Assembly: GCA_001515265.1 (NCBI GenBank)
Contig: LNDB01000013.1
Span: 1-64,000 of the forward strand
From: Candidatus Dichloromethanomonas elyunquensis
GTDB lineage: Bacteria > Bacillota > Desulfitobacteriia > Desulfitobacteriales > Syntrophobotulaceae
Direction: 5' to 3'
DNA length: 64,000 nucleotides
Under the pieces are notes generated by a model. It searched no databases. It was given only the letters and a program-made list of their open reading frames with translations, and was not told the DNA's origin. Positions within the stretch are counted from its first letter, which is position 1; each line of letters opens with the position of its first letter. Positions 18,437 to 27,272 of the stretch are shown here, one piece after another. Both the position numbers and the translations under genes were made by a program.

Positions 18437-18461
18437 AAGGCAATAACCATTTTATTGCCTT
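18437..18461. other. Perfect 10-bp inverted repeat in the codY leader
   Basis: AAGGCAATAA and TTATTGCCTT are separated by 5 nt. On the minus strand the stem ends just before the TATAAGGAGG ribosome-binding region of codY, and TTATAAGG occurs on both sides of it. There is no T-run, so it is more likely a translation or stability element than a terminator. Confidence 0.6.
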
Positions 18462-18482
18462 ATAAAATTGTCTGTTTTTTCA

Positions 18483-18511
18483 ATTATATAAGAATTTTTT
18501 GAAAATTTAAA
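18483..18511 (-). promoter_or_regulatory. Putative codY promoter overlapping a CodY box
   Basis: The 15 bases at 18493-18507 match the CodY consensus AATTTTCWGAAAATT at 14 of 15 positions, on either strand. On the minus strand a TATAAT at 18488-18483 follows after the box, with a weak TTTAAA 17 nt further upstream. The box therefore covers the promoter spacer and overlaps the hslU stop. Autoregulation of codY is inferred. Confidence 0.6.
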
Positions 18512-19889
18512 GGATATACTTCGAGAGGTCTTGATTTTTTGCGACATTTCCGACTCTTTTCTGAATATATTCTTTGTTGATGACGATTGAATAGTCTTCA
18601 GGAAGCTCTGAAGCTTCAAAAGACAACTCTTCCAAGACTTTCTCCACAATGGTATGAAGTCTGCGAGCCCCGATATTTTCCGTAAAAGAATTGACACTGT
18701 AGGCAATTTGCGCTATTTCTTCAATCGCATTTTCAGAAAAAGTAACATCTATCCCTTCAGTAGAGAGCAATGCACCATACTGTTTGATAAGCGAAGCCTG
18801 CGGTTCTGTCAAAATCCTTTTAAAATCCGCAACACTTAACGACTCCAGTTCTACCCGTATAGGAAATCTTCCCTGAAGTTCTGGGATTAAGTCGGAGGGT
18901 TTGGCAACATGGAAAGCGCCGGCAGCAATGAATAAGATATGATCTGTACGGACAGGACCGTATTTGGTCATCACCGTTGAGCCTTCTACAAGAGGCAATA
19001 TGTCTCTTTGAACCCCACCCCGTGATACATCGGGTCCTCCGCCTGACTCTTTTCCGGCAATCTTATCGATTTCATCAATAAAGACAATCCCTTCCTGTTC
19101 CGTTCTGCGTATTGCTTCTTGAACAGCTTCATCGTGATCAATCAAGTTTTGCGCCTCTTCCTGAACCAGGATTCTGCGTGCTTCTCTCACCGTAGCTTTG
19201 CGTTTCTTGCGCTTTTTGGGAAACATTCCTGCCATCATATCCTGAAGATTGACCCCCAGCTCAATACCGGAAGCACCAAGCATATCTGAATAAGGGGGAT
19301 TCTCCTCAACCTCAATCTCCACACCATGCTCCTCGAGCTCGCCATTCCGGAGTTTCCTAAGTAAAAACTCCCGGTCTTTTTCCACTTCCTGCGGTACAGG
19401 ACTTTCTTTTTCTTGTTCTCCTTCTTGCCCGAATAAATACTGAAAAGGGTTTAGAGTATTGGATTCTTTTTTCTTCCCCGGGACAAGGATAGCTAACAGT
19501 CTTTTTTCTGCATTCACTTCGGCCTGACTTTCAACCACTTTCATTTTTTCTGTTTTCACCATGCGTATCGCAATTTCTGTTAAGTCCCTGACGATCGATT
19601 CGACGTCCCTGCCGACATAACCGACTTCAGTAAATTTTGTTGCTTCAACTTTAGTAAAAGGTGCCTTTACTAATTTTGCTAACCGCCGCGCAATCTCCGT
19701 CTTACCGACACCGGTAGGTCCAATCATTAGAATATTTTTAGGCAAAACATCTTCCTGAAGAGCGGCAGGTAAAAGAGAACGGCGGTAACGATTGCGGAGG
19801 GCGATAGCGACTGCTCTTTTGGCTTCCTTCTGGCCGACAATGTATTTATCCAGTTCAGCAACAATTTCTTTTGGCGTCAGCTGTTCCAT
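18507..19889 (-). CDS. hslU: HslU (ClpY) ATPase subunit of the HslVU protease
   Basis: HslU is the AAA+ unfoldase that feeds substrates to HslV. Walker A is [17 protein letters not shown] near residue 55, preceded by the pore loop region [16 protein letters not shown] further on; Walker B is [15 protein letters not shown]. Between them lies the I domain (about 110-240), here with a charged segment. Sensor and arginine-finger region and the C-terminal tail contacting HslV are present. The 460-residue length is normal. It starts 1 bp upstream of the hslV end, so the two genes are tightly coupled. Confidence 0.97.
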   Translation of the reverse strand: MEQLTPKEIVAELDKYIVGQKEAKRAVAIALRNRYRRSLLPAALQEDVLPKNILMIGPTGVGKTEIARRLAKLVKAPFTKVEATKFTEVGYVGRDVESIVRDLTEIAIRMVKTEKMKVVESQAEVNAEKRLLAILVPGKKKESNTLNPFQYLFGQEGEQEKESPVPQEVEKDREFLLRKLRNGELEEHGVEIEVEENPPYSDMLGASGIELGVNLQDMMAGMFPKKRKKRKATVREARRILVQEEAQNLIDHDEAVQEAIRRTEQEGIVFIDEIDKIAGKESGGGPDVSRGGVQRDILPLVEGSTVMTKYGPVRTDHILFIAAGAFHVAKPSDLIPELQGRFPIRVELESLSVADFKRILTEPQASLIKQYGALLSTEGIDVTFSENAIEEIAQIAYSVNSFTENIGARRLHTIVEKVLEELSFEASELPEDYSIVINKEYIQKRVGNVAKNQDLSKYIL

Positions 19890-20432
19890 TTAGTCAACCT
19901 CCTCAAGCTCCTCAACTGAAATATTGTCGTTGGTATAGACACAAATCGAAGCAGCAATTTTCATTGCTTCCCTGACAAGTTCTCCGGCACTTAAATTCGT
20001 GTGTCCTGCTAGGGCCCTGGCTGCAGCCAAAGCATAATTTCCCCCGGAACCGATAGCAGCAATTCCGTCGTCCGGCTCAATAACCTCACCGGAACCCGAT
20101 ATGAGAAGAATTGTTTCTTTATCCGCAACAACTAATAAGGCCTCAAGATTTCGAAGCATTCTATCCGTTCTCCAGGCTTTGGCTAGCTCCACTGCGGCTC
20201 TTTGAAGATTACCGTGAAATTCTTCAAGCTTTCCTTCAAATTTCTCGAACAGTGTAAAGGCATCGGCTACTGATCCGGCAAATCCTGCCAGAACCTTCCC
20301 CTGGAATAGCCTGCGTATTTTTTTTGCTCCGTGTTTCATCACGGTAGACTGCCCCAAAGTAACCTGCCCATCACCGGCAATAGCGACTTGTTTTCCCTTT
20401 TTTATGGCAATAATCGTTGTTGCATGAAACAT
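19890..20432 (-). CDS. hslV: HslV (ClpQ) peptidase subunit of the HslVU protease
   Basis: A 180-residue proteasome-beta-like peptidase. [42 protein letters not shown] is the family N-terminus; the threonine pair at residues 5-6 aligns with the catalytic N-terminal threonine of E. coli HslV, so a four-residue MFHA propeptide would need removal. The ATG follows AAGGAGG at 8 nt, so this start is well supported. The B. subtilis protein carries MSSFHATT and has been reported to use an N-terminal serine, which is missing here. It lies between xerC and hslU. Confidence 0.96.
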   Translation of the reverse strand: MFHATTIIAIKKGKQVAIAGDGQVTLGQSTVMKHGAKKIRRLFQGKVLAGFAGSVADAFTLFEKFEGKLEEFHGNLQRAAVELAKAWRTDRMLRNLEALLVVADKETILLISGSGEVIEPDDGIAAIGSGGNYALAAARALAGHTNLSAGELVREAMKIAASICVYTNDNISVEELEEVD

Positions 20433-20453
20433 AAACGCTTCCTCCTTATTCGC

Positions 20454-20519
20454 AGTTTACTAAGTATTGAAACCTCAGTCAAGCAAATTTTCACAATTGC
20501 ACTGTATTTGTGAAAATTT
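20454..20519 (-). promoter_or_regulatory. Putative hslV promoter with an upstream 12-bp palindrome
   Basis: AAATTTTCACAA at 20485-20496 and TTGTGAAAATTT at 20508-20519 form a perfect inverted repeat with an 11-nt spacer. Directly downstream on the minus strand TTGACT (20482-20477), a 17-nt spacer and TAAACT (20459-20454) form a possible promoter for hslV-hslU-codY. The palindrome arms resemble the AATTTTC half of a CodY site. Confidence 0.5.
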
Positions 20520-20529
20520 AACACGGTAT

Positions 20530-21423
20530 TTAAGATTTGGCTCTGGGATGGGCAGACATATAGACATTCCGTAATTTTTCCCTTGTGAGATGCGTGTATA
20601 TTTGGGTGGAGGATAATTTCTTATGGCCCAAAAGCTCCTGCACACTCCTCAAATCAGCTCCTCCATCCAGCAAATGTGTTGCAAAGGTATGCCTGAGCAT
20701 ATGGGGATGAATATGCTGGTTTAAGTTGGCCTTCCTTTCCAGTTTATCCAATATCCTTCTGACGGAACGGGAGGTAAGGCGGGTATCCTTATAATTTAAG
20801 AGCAACGCCTGTTCTTTATCGTTTCGTTTCTCCAAATATCGAATGATGGCTTCCTTAGCAGGATCAGTAAGAGGTACGATCCTCTCCTTTTTCCCTTTTC
20901 CACTGACTCGGATAAGACTGCTTGCTAAATCGATATCTGTTACGTTTAAACCGACAAGCTCACTTACCCTTAACCCGGACCCATATAGCATCTCGATAAT
21001 CACCTGATCGCGTCTTCCATTTTTAGAAATGGAGTCGGAAACTTCCAATAATTTTTCCATATGTTCATAGAAAAGAAACCTGGGGAGATTCTTGGTTATT
21101 TTGGGAGTTGATATTTTTTGTACGGGACTTTGCGCCATAACCCCCTCTCTGCATAAAAATTTAAAAAAAGACCGTATGGCCGCTGCTTTACGGGCAATGC
21201 TTTTTCTGCTGAGGCTTCTCTCCGTCATGATTCCTATATAACTTCTGATAATATACTTATCTATTTTTTCTACCTCTAATTCCTGGCTTTCGACCCCCAG
21301 CTCGTGAGCCGAGAATTCCAAGAACTGAATGAGATCCGTCTGATAGGCCGCGATTGTTAACTCTGACGAATTCTTATTCCTCAAGTAAGCAGTAAAAGCA
21401 TCTAATGCTTTGTCAACCAGCAT
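20530..21423 (-). CDS. xerC: Tyrosine recombinase XerC (CodV)
   Basis: With XerD it resolves chromosome dimers at dif. The N-terminal SAM-like core-binding domain covers about residues 1-90 (LTIAAYQTDLIQFLEF). All catalytic residues are in place: Arg in MLYGSGLRVSELVGL, Lys in VSGKGKKERIVPL, HMLRHTFATHLLDGGADLRSVQELLGHKKLSSTQIYTH with the H-x-x-R, His and nucleophilic Tyr. I start at 21423 (MLVDKALDAF), where GGAGGTG lies 6 nt upstream; an in-frame start at 21444 adds seven residues without support. Neighbours trmFO and hslV match the B. subtilis codV locus. Confidence 0.94.
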   Translation of the reverse strand: MLVDKALDAFTAYLRNKNSSELTIAAYQTDLIQFLEFSAHELGVESQELEVEKIDKYIIRSYIGIMTERSLSRKSIARKAAAIRSFFKFLCREGVMAQSPVQKISTPKITKNLPRFLFYEHMEKLLEVSDSISKNGRRDQVIIEMLYGSGLRVSELVGLNVTDIDLASSLIRVSGKGKKERIVPLTDPAKEAIIRYLEKRNDKEQALLLNYKDTRLTSRSVRRILDKLERKANLNQHIHPHMLRHTFATHLLDGGADLRSVQELLGHKKLSSTQIYTHLTREKLRNVYMSAHPRAKS

Positions 21424-21488
21424 ACTTTCACCTCCAAAGAACACTTTCTTAACCGCCAGGTCCAGTTAACGCTGCGCTATTTGCATTT

Positions 21489-22811
21489 TCAATCTGTTTT
21501 CCCAATGAAATTGTTTTCTATAAAATCATTTAATACCGTCAACGCCCGCAGGGAAATCTTCTGATTTTTCTCTTTTTTACTTTTTATTTTTTGCCCAAGA
21601 GGTAAAATTAAACCAAAATTAATATTCATAGGCTGAAAATTTACACTAGGAGAGCCTTCCAGATGCCGGGCAAGCCCGCCTAAGGCCGTCTCCGGCGGAA
21701 AAACAAGCGTATCCTGTCCCTGCAAATGACGAAAAACATTGATACCTGCCATAAGACCGCTTGCAGCCGATTCCAGATAACCCTCCACGCCGGTAACCTG
21801 ACCGGCAAAGAAGATATTCGGCTTTTCCCGCAAGCGAAAATCAGCCCGAAGAACTCTGGGTGCATTTAAAAATGAATTCCGGTGCATGACTCCGTAGCGT
21901 GCAAATTCTGCATGCTCCAACCCAGGAATCAATCTGAATACCCTTTTTTGTTCACCCCGCTTCAAGTGGGTTTGAAAACCGACAAGATTGAGGAGTGTGC
22001 CTTGAATATTCTCTTTACGCAATTGGACTACAGCAAAAGGTGTCTTTCCGGTTCGCGGGTCGGTAATACCAACCGGTTTTAAGGGTCCGAAAGCCATGGT
22101 CATCAATCCGCGGGCTGCCATCACTTCAATAGGCATACATCCCTCAAAAACAAGATTTTTTTCAAATCCTTTGACATCTGCTGTTTCAGCTTGAATAAGG
22201 GCCTCGTAGAAAATCTCATATTCTTCCCTGGTCATAGGACAGTTGAGATAATCAGCTTCTCCTTTGCTGTAGCGCGAAGCCCAAAAAGTTTTGGAAAGAT
22301 CCACAGTCTCCAAATCAACAATGGGAGCTGCGGCATCAAAAAAAGAAAGGGCTTCTTCTCCGGTCATTTTGAGGATATCCTCTGCTAACTGATCGGAAGT
22401 GAGCGGCCCCGAAGCAACGACAATTCCTTTGCCTTCTGGTATCTCAGTAACTTCTTCAAGAATGATATTTACATTGGGATGAGCCGATATTTTCTCGGTA
22501 ATCACTTCGGAAAAAAATTTCCTGTCAACAGCCAATGCCCCTCCCGCAGGGACAGCAGCTGCATCAGCCGCTTCCATGATAAGTGAGTTTAGCTGCCGCA
22601 TTTCTTCTTTTAACAGCCCCACCGCGTTTTCCAGGCCTGCAGCCCTCAAGGAATTACTACAGACCAATTCGGCAAATAGCCCGGTTTGATGGGCAGGAGT
22701 TAATTTCTTCGGCCTCATTTCAAAAAGTTCAACCTGAATTCCGCGCTGTGCAAGCTGCCATGTTGCTTCACATCCTGCCAAGCCCGCTCCGATAACCGTC
22801 ACTTTTTCCAT
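21489..22811 (-). CDS. trmFO: Folate-dependent tRNA (uracil-54-C5)-methyltransferase TrmFO
   Basis: TrmFO makes ribothymidine at U54 of tRNA using methylene-THF and FAD. The Rossmann motif [20 protein letters not shown] opens the protein, and [19 protein letters not shown] and the C-terminal [26 protein letters not shown] are family markers. The likely start is the ATG at 22811, which has AGGTGG 5 nt upstream; a GTG three codons earlier overlaps that site. The 440-residue length is standard. It lies between topA and xerC as in B. subtilis (gid). Confidence 0.97.
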   Translation of the reverse strand: MEKVTVIGAGLAGCEATWQLAQRGIQVELFEMRPKKLTPAHQTGLFAELVCSNSLRAAGLENAVGLLKEEMRQLNSLIMEAADAAAVPAGGALAVDRKFFSEVITEKISAHPNVNIILEEVTEIPEGKGIVVASGPLTSDQLAEDILKMTGEEALSFFDAAAPIVDLETVDLSKTFWASRYSKGEADYLNCPMTREEYEIFYEALIQAETADVKGFEKNLVFEGCMPIEVMAARGLMTMAFGPLKPVGITDPRTGKTPFAVVQLRKENIQGTLLNLVGFQTHLKRGEQKRVFRLIPGLEHAEFARYGVMHRNSFLNAPRVLRADFRLREKPNIFFAGQVTGVEGYLESAASGLMAGINVFRHLQGQDTLVFPPETALGGLARHLEGSPSVNFQPMNINFGLILPLGQKIKSKKEKNQKISLRALTVLNDFIENNFIGKTD

Positions 22812-22832
22812 AGAAACCACCTATATCAATGA

Positions 22833-24938
22833 TTAGCCTTTTTGTCCGGCTTCTTCTTTTACTTCCTGAGTAAAATGACAATTTTTATTGGTACAGACGT
22901 TTTTTTTCTGGCCCTTAAAGAGCTTTTCCGTCATTAAATTGCCGCATTTAGGACACGGATTTGGTGCAGGTTTATCCCAGGCTATAAAATCGCACTCCGG
23001 ATATTTGCTGCAGCCATAAAACTTACGCCCTTTTTTGGATCGTCTGACAACAAGCTTTTCTCCGCATTTTGGACAATTGACACCGACTTCTTCCAATAAG
23101 GGACGGGCATTCCGGCAATCCGGAAAACCGGGACATGCCAAAAATTTACCAAACCGGCCCATCTTGATGACCATGTTTCTTCCGCAAAGTTCACACACTT
23201 CTTCCGAAACTTCGTCTTCTACTTTGATCTTTCCGATTTTTTGTTCGGCGATATTCAGCGTTTGCTCAAAGGGTTCATAAAAATTGCGGATAATCGTCCT
23301 CCAGGATGCTTGACCTTCCTCCACATCATCCAGCTTTTCTTCCATATTTGCGGTAAATTCCAAGTCAACAATATCCGGAAAATGTTCTTTTAAGAGAGCT
23401 ACCACGATTTCTCCCAATTCAGTAGGAACTAATTTCTTTTCTTCTTTTACAACATATCCTCTTGTTTGAATGGTATCGATCGTTGGGGCGTACGTACTGG
23501 GTCTGCCGATTCCTTCTTCTTCCATCTTTCTTACCAAGGATGCTTCGGTATAGCGCGGAGGAGGTTCGGTAAAATGCTGTTTTTCCCGCAAGTGATCCAA
23601 TTTAAGTTTTTGCTGAGGCCGGAGATTTCCATTTAGGCATCCCTCCTCATTCTCTTGTTTTTCAAGATCGTCATAACTTTCTTCATACACTGTCAGGTAA
23701 CCGGGAAAAATGACCCTTGAGGCGTTCGCTCTGAATAGGTAATCCCGTGTTTCGACATCAACCGTCACAGTATCGAAAACTGCCGCACTCATTTGGCTGG
23801 CAATAAATCTCTCCCATATTAAGCGATATAAACGAAGCTGGTCCCTGCCTAAGAATTCTTTAACAGAATCAGGCGTCCTTAAAACCGAGGTCGGTCTGAC
23901 GGCTTCATGCGCTTCCTGGGTTCTGCCTTTACTTGCAAACTTTCTAGGCTCCTCAGGGTAATATTTTTCACCATATTGATTCAAAATAAAATCTTTTGTT
24001 TCCATTTGAGCCGTATCTGCGATGCGGACAGAGTCCGTTCTCATATACGTAATTAAACCAAGGGTACCCGCTTTACCAAGATCAAGTCCCTCGTAAAGCT
24101 GTTGGGCAAGCATCATGGTTCTTTTTGGGGTAAAATTCAGTTTGCGGTAAGCTTCTTGCTGAAGACTGCTGGTCGTAAATGGCGGGGCAGGCTGTTTTTT
24201 CTTTTCCTTATTTCTGATATCACTGACCTGATAGGTTGCCGATTTCAATTCTTTAAGGATAACGTCCATCTGCTCACGGGAAGAGATGTTCACCTTCTTC
24301 CCTTTATGATGAAGCAGTTTGGCGGTAAAGCTCCCGCCTTCACAGAGAAACTGGGCATCTAAAGTCCAATACTCTTCCGGCTGAAAGAAACGAATTTCTT
24401 CTTCCCTGTCACAAATCAGGCGGACAGCCACAGATTGAACACGTCCCGCACTTAAGCCTTTTTTTACCTTCCGCCAAAGAAGAGGACTGAGTTTATACCC
24501 CACTAAGCGGTCTAATACCCTGCGCGCCTGCTGGGCATCAACACGATTCATATCAATTTTTCTGGGAGTCTTTACGGCATTTTGAATGGTCGGTTTTGTA
24601 ATTTCATGAAACTCAATTCTGCTTTGCTCTTCGGGATTAAGTCCCAGCAGATGAATGAGATGCCACGCGATGGCCTCCCCTTCCCGGTCCGGGTCAGAAG
24701 CCAAAAGCACTTTATCAGCAGCTTTGGCGGCATTCTTAAGTTCTTTAACCAGATCACCGCGTCCTCTGATAGCAATATATTTGGGTTCAAAGTTGTTCTC
24801 AATATCTACCCCAATCTGACTTTTAGGCAAATCGCGTAAATGTCCCATTGAAGCTTTCACTAAATAGTTTTTTGACAAAAATTTGCTGATCGATTTGGCC
24901 TTAGCCGGAGATTCTACAATTACCAGGGTTTTAGCCAT
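22833..24938 (-). CDS. topA: DNA topoisomerase I (type IA) with three C-terminal zinc ribbons
   Basis: TopA relaxes negative supercoils. The Toprim domain has TLVIVESPAKAKSI and LLASDPDREGEAIAWHLIHLLG; the active-site tyrosine lies in GLITYMRTDSVRIADTA near residue 300. The C-terminal part (about 585-700) has three four-cysteine zinc ribbons: CELCGRNM...CPGFPDC, CPKCGEKL...CSKYPEC and CPKCGNLM...CTNKNC. The length of 701 matches Firmicute enzymes. It lies between dprA and trmFO. An AT-rich 254-bp gap separates it from dprA on the downstream side of dprA. Confidence 0.98.
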   Translation of the reverse strand: MAKTLVIVESPAKAKSISKFLSKNYLVKASMGHLRDLPKSQIGVDIENNFEPKYIAIRGRGDLVKELKNAAKAADKVLLASDPDREGEAIAWHLIHLLGLNPEEQSRIEFHEITKPTIQNAVKTPRKIDMNRVDAQQARRVLDRLVGYKLSPLLWRKVKKGLSAGRVQSVAVRLICDREEEIRFFQPEEYWTLDAQFLCEGGSFTAKLLHHKGKKVNISSREQMDVILKELKSATYQVSDIRNKEKKKQPAPPFTTSSLQQEAYRKLNFTPKRTMMLAQQLYEGLDLGKAGTLGLITYMRTDSVRIADTAQMETKDFILNQYGEKYYPEEPRKFASKGRTQEAHEAVRPTSVLRTPDSVKEFLGRDQLRLYRLIWERFIASQMSAAVFDTVTVDVETRDYLFRANASRVIFPGYLTVYEESYDDLEKQENEEGCLNGNLRPQQKLKLDHLREKQHFTEPPPRYTEASLVRKMEEEGIGRPSTYAPTIDTIQTRGYVVKEEKKLVPTELGEIVVALLKEHFPDIVDLEFTANMEEKLDDVEEGQASWRTIIRNFYEPFEQTLNIAEQKIGKIKVEDEVSEEVCELCGRNMVIKMGRFGKFLACPGFPDCRNARPLLEEVGVNCPKCGEKLVVRRSKKGRKFYGCSKYPECDFIAWDKPAPNPCPKCGNLMTEKLFKGQKKNVCTNKNCHFTQEVKEEAGQKG

Positions 24939-25192
24939 AATTCACCTCAAAACATTACTAACCTTATTTGAAAAAATTCTATATATCTAAAACACAAAAT
25001 CTTTACTGTTTAAAGGAATAATAAAATAACTGTATCAGACTTTCTAAAAAACTACAATTATAAAAAAAATCCTTTTCTATTTGTGTTTACAACTCAATAT
25101 CTAATAATTTATTAAAATGACTTATTAATTAGTATACTTAACAAATGAATTTATTATATTATAAATATATTTTGGCCTTCTTAAACTTTCCT
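24939..25192. other. Strongly AT-rich gap between dprA and topA
   Basis: This 254-bp stretch is far richer in A and T than its surroundings and has no reading frame of note. A TATAAT on the minus strand at 25062-25057 could serve topA, but no good -35 element accompanies it. I see no repeat or RNA gene here. Confidence 0.4.
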
Positions 25193-26305
25193 CTATCCTT
25201 TTCGCTGTAAAACATAGTTTTTTCCTGGAAGCTGCACAATCTCCCCCGATAGCTCCAATTCCAATAATCCTAAAGCAATTTCCTGGGGGGGAAGCGAACT
25301 TAGCGCAGTTAATCTGTCAATGTGAAGTGGAACATCTGATAAAATTTCAAGAATTTTATTTTTGTCGTCTGGCATTTTAACGGTATTGCTACATTTCCTG
25401 TTCGTTATCCCTTTTCCCTTTGCCGGCGGGAACGGCGGGAACAATAATTCCGAAAAAATATCTTCCTTTTCGCTTACCAGTTTTGCTCCCATTTTTAATA
25501 AGTGATGCGTTCCCTTACTCTGCTTGCTAAAAATCGGACCAGGCACTGCAAAAACTTCTCTGCCTTGCTCCAAAGCAAAGTCGACTGTGATCAGGGAACC
25601 GCTTTGTTCTGCTGCTTCCACTACGATTACTCCCCTGGAACAACCGCTGATCAGCCGGTTGCGTGCAGGGAACAGCCCTGCTTCAGGGGGTACTCCCGGA
25701 GGATATTCGCTGATGAGTGCACCTTTTTTCATAATAAGACGAGCGAGACCAACATGTTCAGAAGGATAGATACAATCCACCCCCCCGGCCAGAAAAGCCC
25801 ATGTCACTCCATCGGCCTCAAGCGCGCCTTTGTGACTTGAGGCATCAATTCCTCTTGCCAGTCCGCTGACAACAACATAATCTGTTTCCGCTATGGAACG
25901 TGCAAGATAGGATGCTGCTGCCTTTCCGTAAGGTGTGGCCCGTCTTGAGCCAACGATTGCCAGGCCCTCTTTGTCCGCCTGCAGCACCCCTTTATAAAAC
26001 AATAGCGGGGGTGCATCTGAACATTCGGCTAATAAAGACGGATAATTTTCCTCTCCCAACATAACAAGAGAAATTTCTTCTTTTTGGAGATGTAATTGTA
26101 TGGTAAAAGGATCAATTCTTTTTCTCATTTTGAAGAAATTCTTGATCCAAGAAAGCCGGTTTGAGCAGGCAAAGCTGTCGGGTTCTGCCTTCCATGCCTG
26201 GCACGCGCTTCCGCAAATAGAGATCAACTGCCGCAGTCTTTGGCTGCCGATCCCGGGAATAGACAGAATGGCTGCCCTGTAAATTTTTTCTGTTTGTCGG
26301 TCCAT
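25193..26305 (-). CDS. dprA: DNA processing protein DprA (Smf)
   Basis: DprA loads RecA on incoming single-stranded DNA during transformation. The Rossmann-like DNA_processg_A domain is clear: LAIVGSRRATPYGKAAASYLARSIAETDYVVVSGLARGIDASSHKGALEADGVTWAFLAGGVDCIYPSEH, then ISEYPPGVPPEAGLFPARNRLISG, VVEAAEQSGSLIT and EVFAVPG. An N-terminal helix-hairpin-helix (ILSIPGIGSQRLRQL) and a C-terminal winged-helix-like domain flank it. The start at 26305 has GGGAGGGGG 7-10 nt upstream; the longer frame to 26377 is unlikely. It is followed by topA as in Bacillus. Confidence 0.95.
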   Translation of the reverse strand: MDRQTEKIYRAAILSIPGIGSQRLRQLISICGSACQAWKAEPDSFACSNRLSWIKNFFKMRKRIDPFTIQLHLQKEEISLVMLGEENYPSLLAECSDAPPLLFYKGVLQADKEGLAIVGSRRATPYGKAAASYLARSIAETDYVVVSGLARGIDASSHKGALEADGVTWAFLAGGVDCIYPSEHVGLARLIMKKGALISEYPPGVPPEAGLFPARNRLISGCSRGVIVVEAAEQSGSLITVDFALEQGREVFAVPGPIFSKQSKGTHHLLKMGAKLVSEKEDIFSELLFPPFPPAKGKGITNRKCSNTVKMPDDKNKILEILSDVPLHIDRLTALSSLPPQEIALGLLELELSGEIVQLPGKNYVLQRKG

Positions 26306-26385
26306 CCTCCCACCCCCTCCCTTACTTTTCTGTACGGAAGGGATTAATCCTTCTCCAAAATTGTAATATTCTAACAAAAAGCTCC

Positions 26386-27261
26386 CTAATGAGAGAACTC
26401 TTTGGTGAAAGCGAAATCCTTCTTTGTCTGCGTTATTAACTCATTGTATTGTTTCTGAAGGATCATGGTATCCCCTTCCAGATTAGGGCTTTCGCAGATA
26501 ACCGTCCCGGTTAGTCCAAAACTGATTAAAGCTTTTAACAACTGCTCAACCATCAGATCGGATTCCTGTAAAACAAGATGCTTTTTTTCTCCTTTAGGAC
26601 CATACGCGATTCCCGAAACGTGAAAGTGGACATTTCTCACCCAGGCTTCACCAAGCTCTTCAGCCGTTTTGTCCAATATTGAGCAAAATTCGTCATACGT
26701 ATTAAATAGCCCGTTTGACCTTGCATGAAGGTGACCAAAATCGATGCACGGTAAAACCCCCGGAATCTCTTTAGCAATTTGGATGGTTTCCGTTAAATCC
26801 CCCAATTGCGTAGGTTTACCGGTTGTTTCCGGCCTTAAGATAATTGTATTTCCGTTTTGGTTAAGTTCTTGTCTCACCTCGGAAAGTTCCTTGATAACTT
26901 TCTTTAAAACTTTATCGCAACTGTCCTCAGCATAAAACGCCGGGTGAAAAACCACGCTGGCAGCTCCCAGGCATTGTGCAATATTTGCAGTTTGAACAAT
27001 GCGGTGTTTGCTGGCAGTGACTTTTTCTTCTTCCCTGGAATTTAAATTAATATAGTAAGGTGCGTGACAGGAAAGGGCAACGTTTAGATCCTGAGCTGTT
27101 TTACCGACTTGGAATGCTTTTTCTTCTTTCATTCTAACTCCATGAACAAACTCGACTTCCATAGCATCAAGTCCCAGTTCCTTGACCCTGCGAATCCCAG
27201 CTTCGGTAGATCCTTCCTTCGTTGATAATGGTACTCCTGCCGTTCCGAATTTCAGTGCCAC
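26386..27261 (-). CDS. AP endonuclease family 2-like TIM-barrel protein
   Basis: A 291-residue TIM barrel of the endonuclease IV/xylose-isomerase-like superfamily. Metal-ligand positions can be seen in order: SCHAPYYINL (His), VVFHPAFY (His), ILRPETTGKPTQLG (Glu), LPCIDFGHLHAR (Asp, His), VHFHVSG (His) and TVICESPNLEGD (Glu). A role in repair of abasic sites is likely but a sugar-isomerase role cannot be excluded. It starts 11 bp after serA and ends about 80 bp before dprA, so it may be cotranscribed with serA. Confidence 0.8.
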   Translation of the reverse strand: MALKFGTAGVPLSTKEGSTEAGIRRVKELGLDAMEVEFVHGVRMKEEKAFQVGKTAQDLNVALSCHAPYYINLNSREEEKVTASKHRIVQTANIAQCLGAASVVFHPAFYAEDSCDKVLKKVIKELSEVRQELNQNGNTIILRPETTGKPTQLGDLTETIQIAKEIPGVLPCIDFGHLHARSNGLFNTYDEFCSILDKTAEELGEAWVRNVHFHVSGIAYGPKGEKKHLVLQESDLMVEQLLKALISFGLTGTVICESPNLEGDTMILQKQYNELITQTKKDFAFTKEFSH

Positions 27262-27272
27262 CCGAACCTCTC

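Noticed and set aside
24961-24980. A CodY-like AATTTTTTCAAATAA upstream of topA
   Set aside because: Only about 10 of 15 positions match the consensus, not more than expected in AT-rich DNA.
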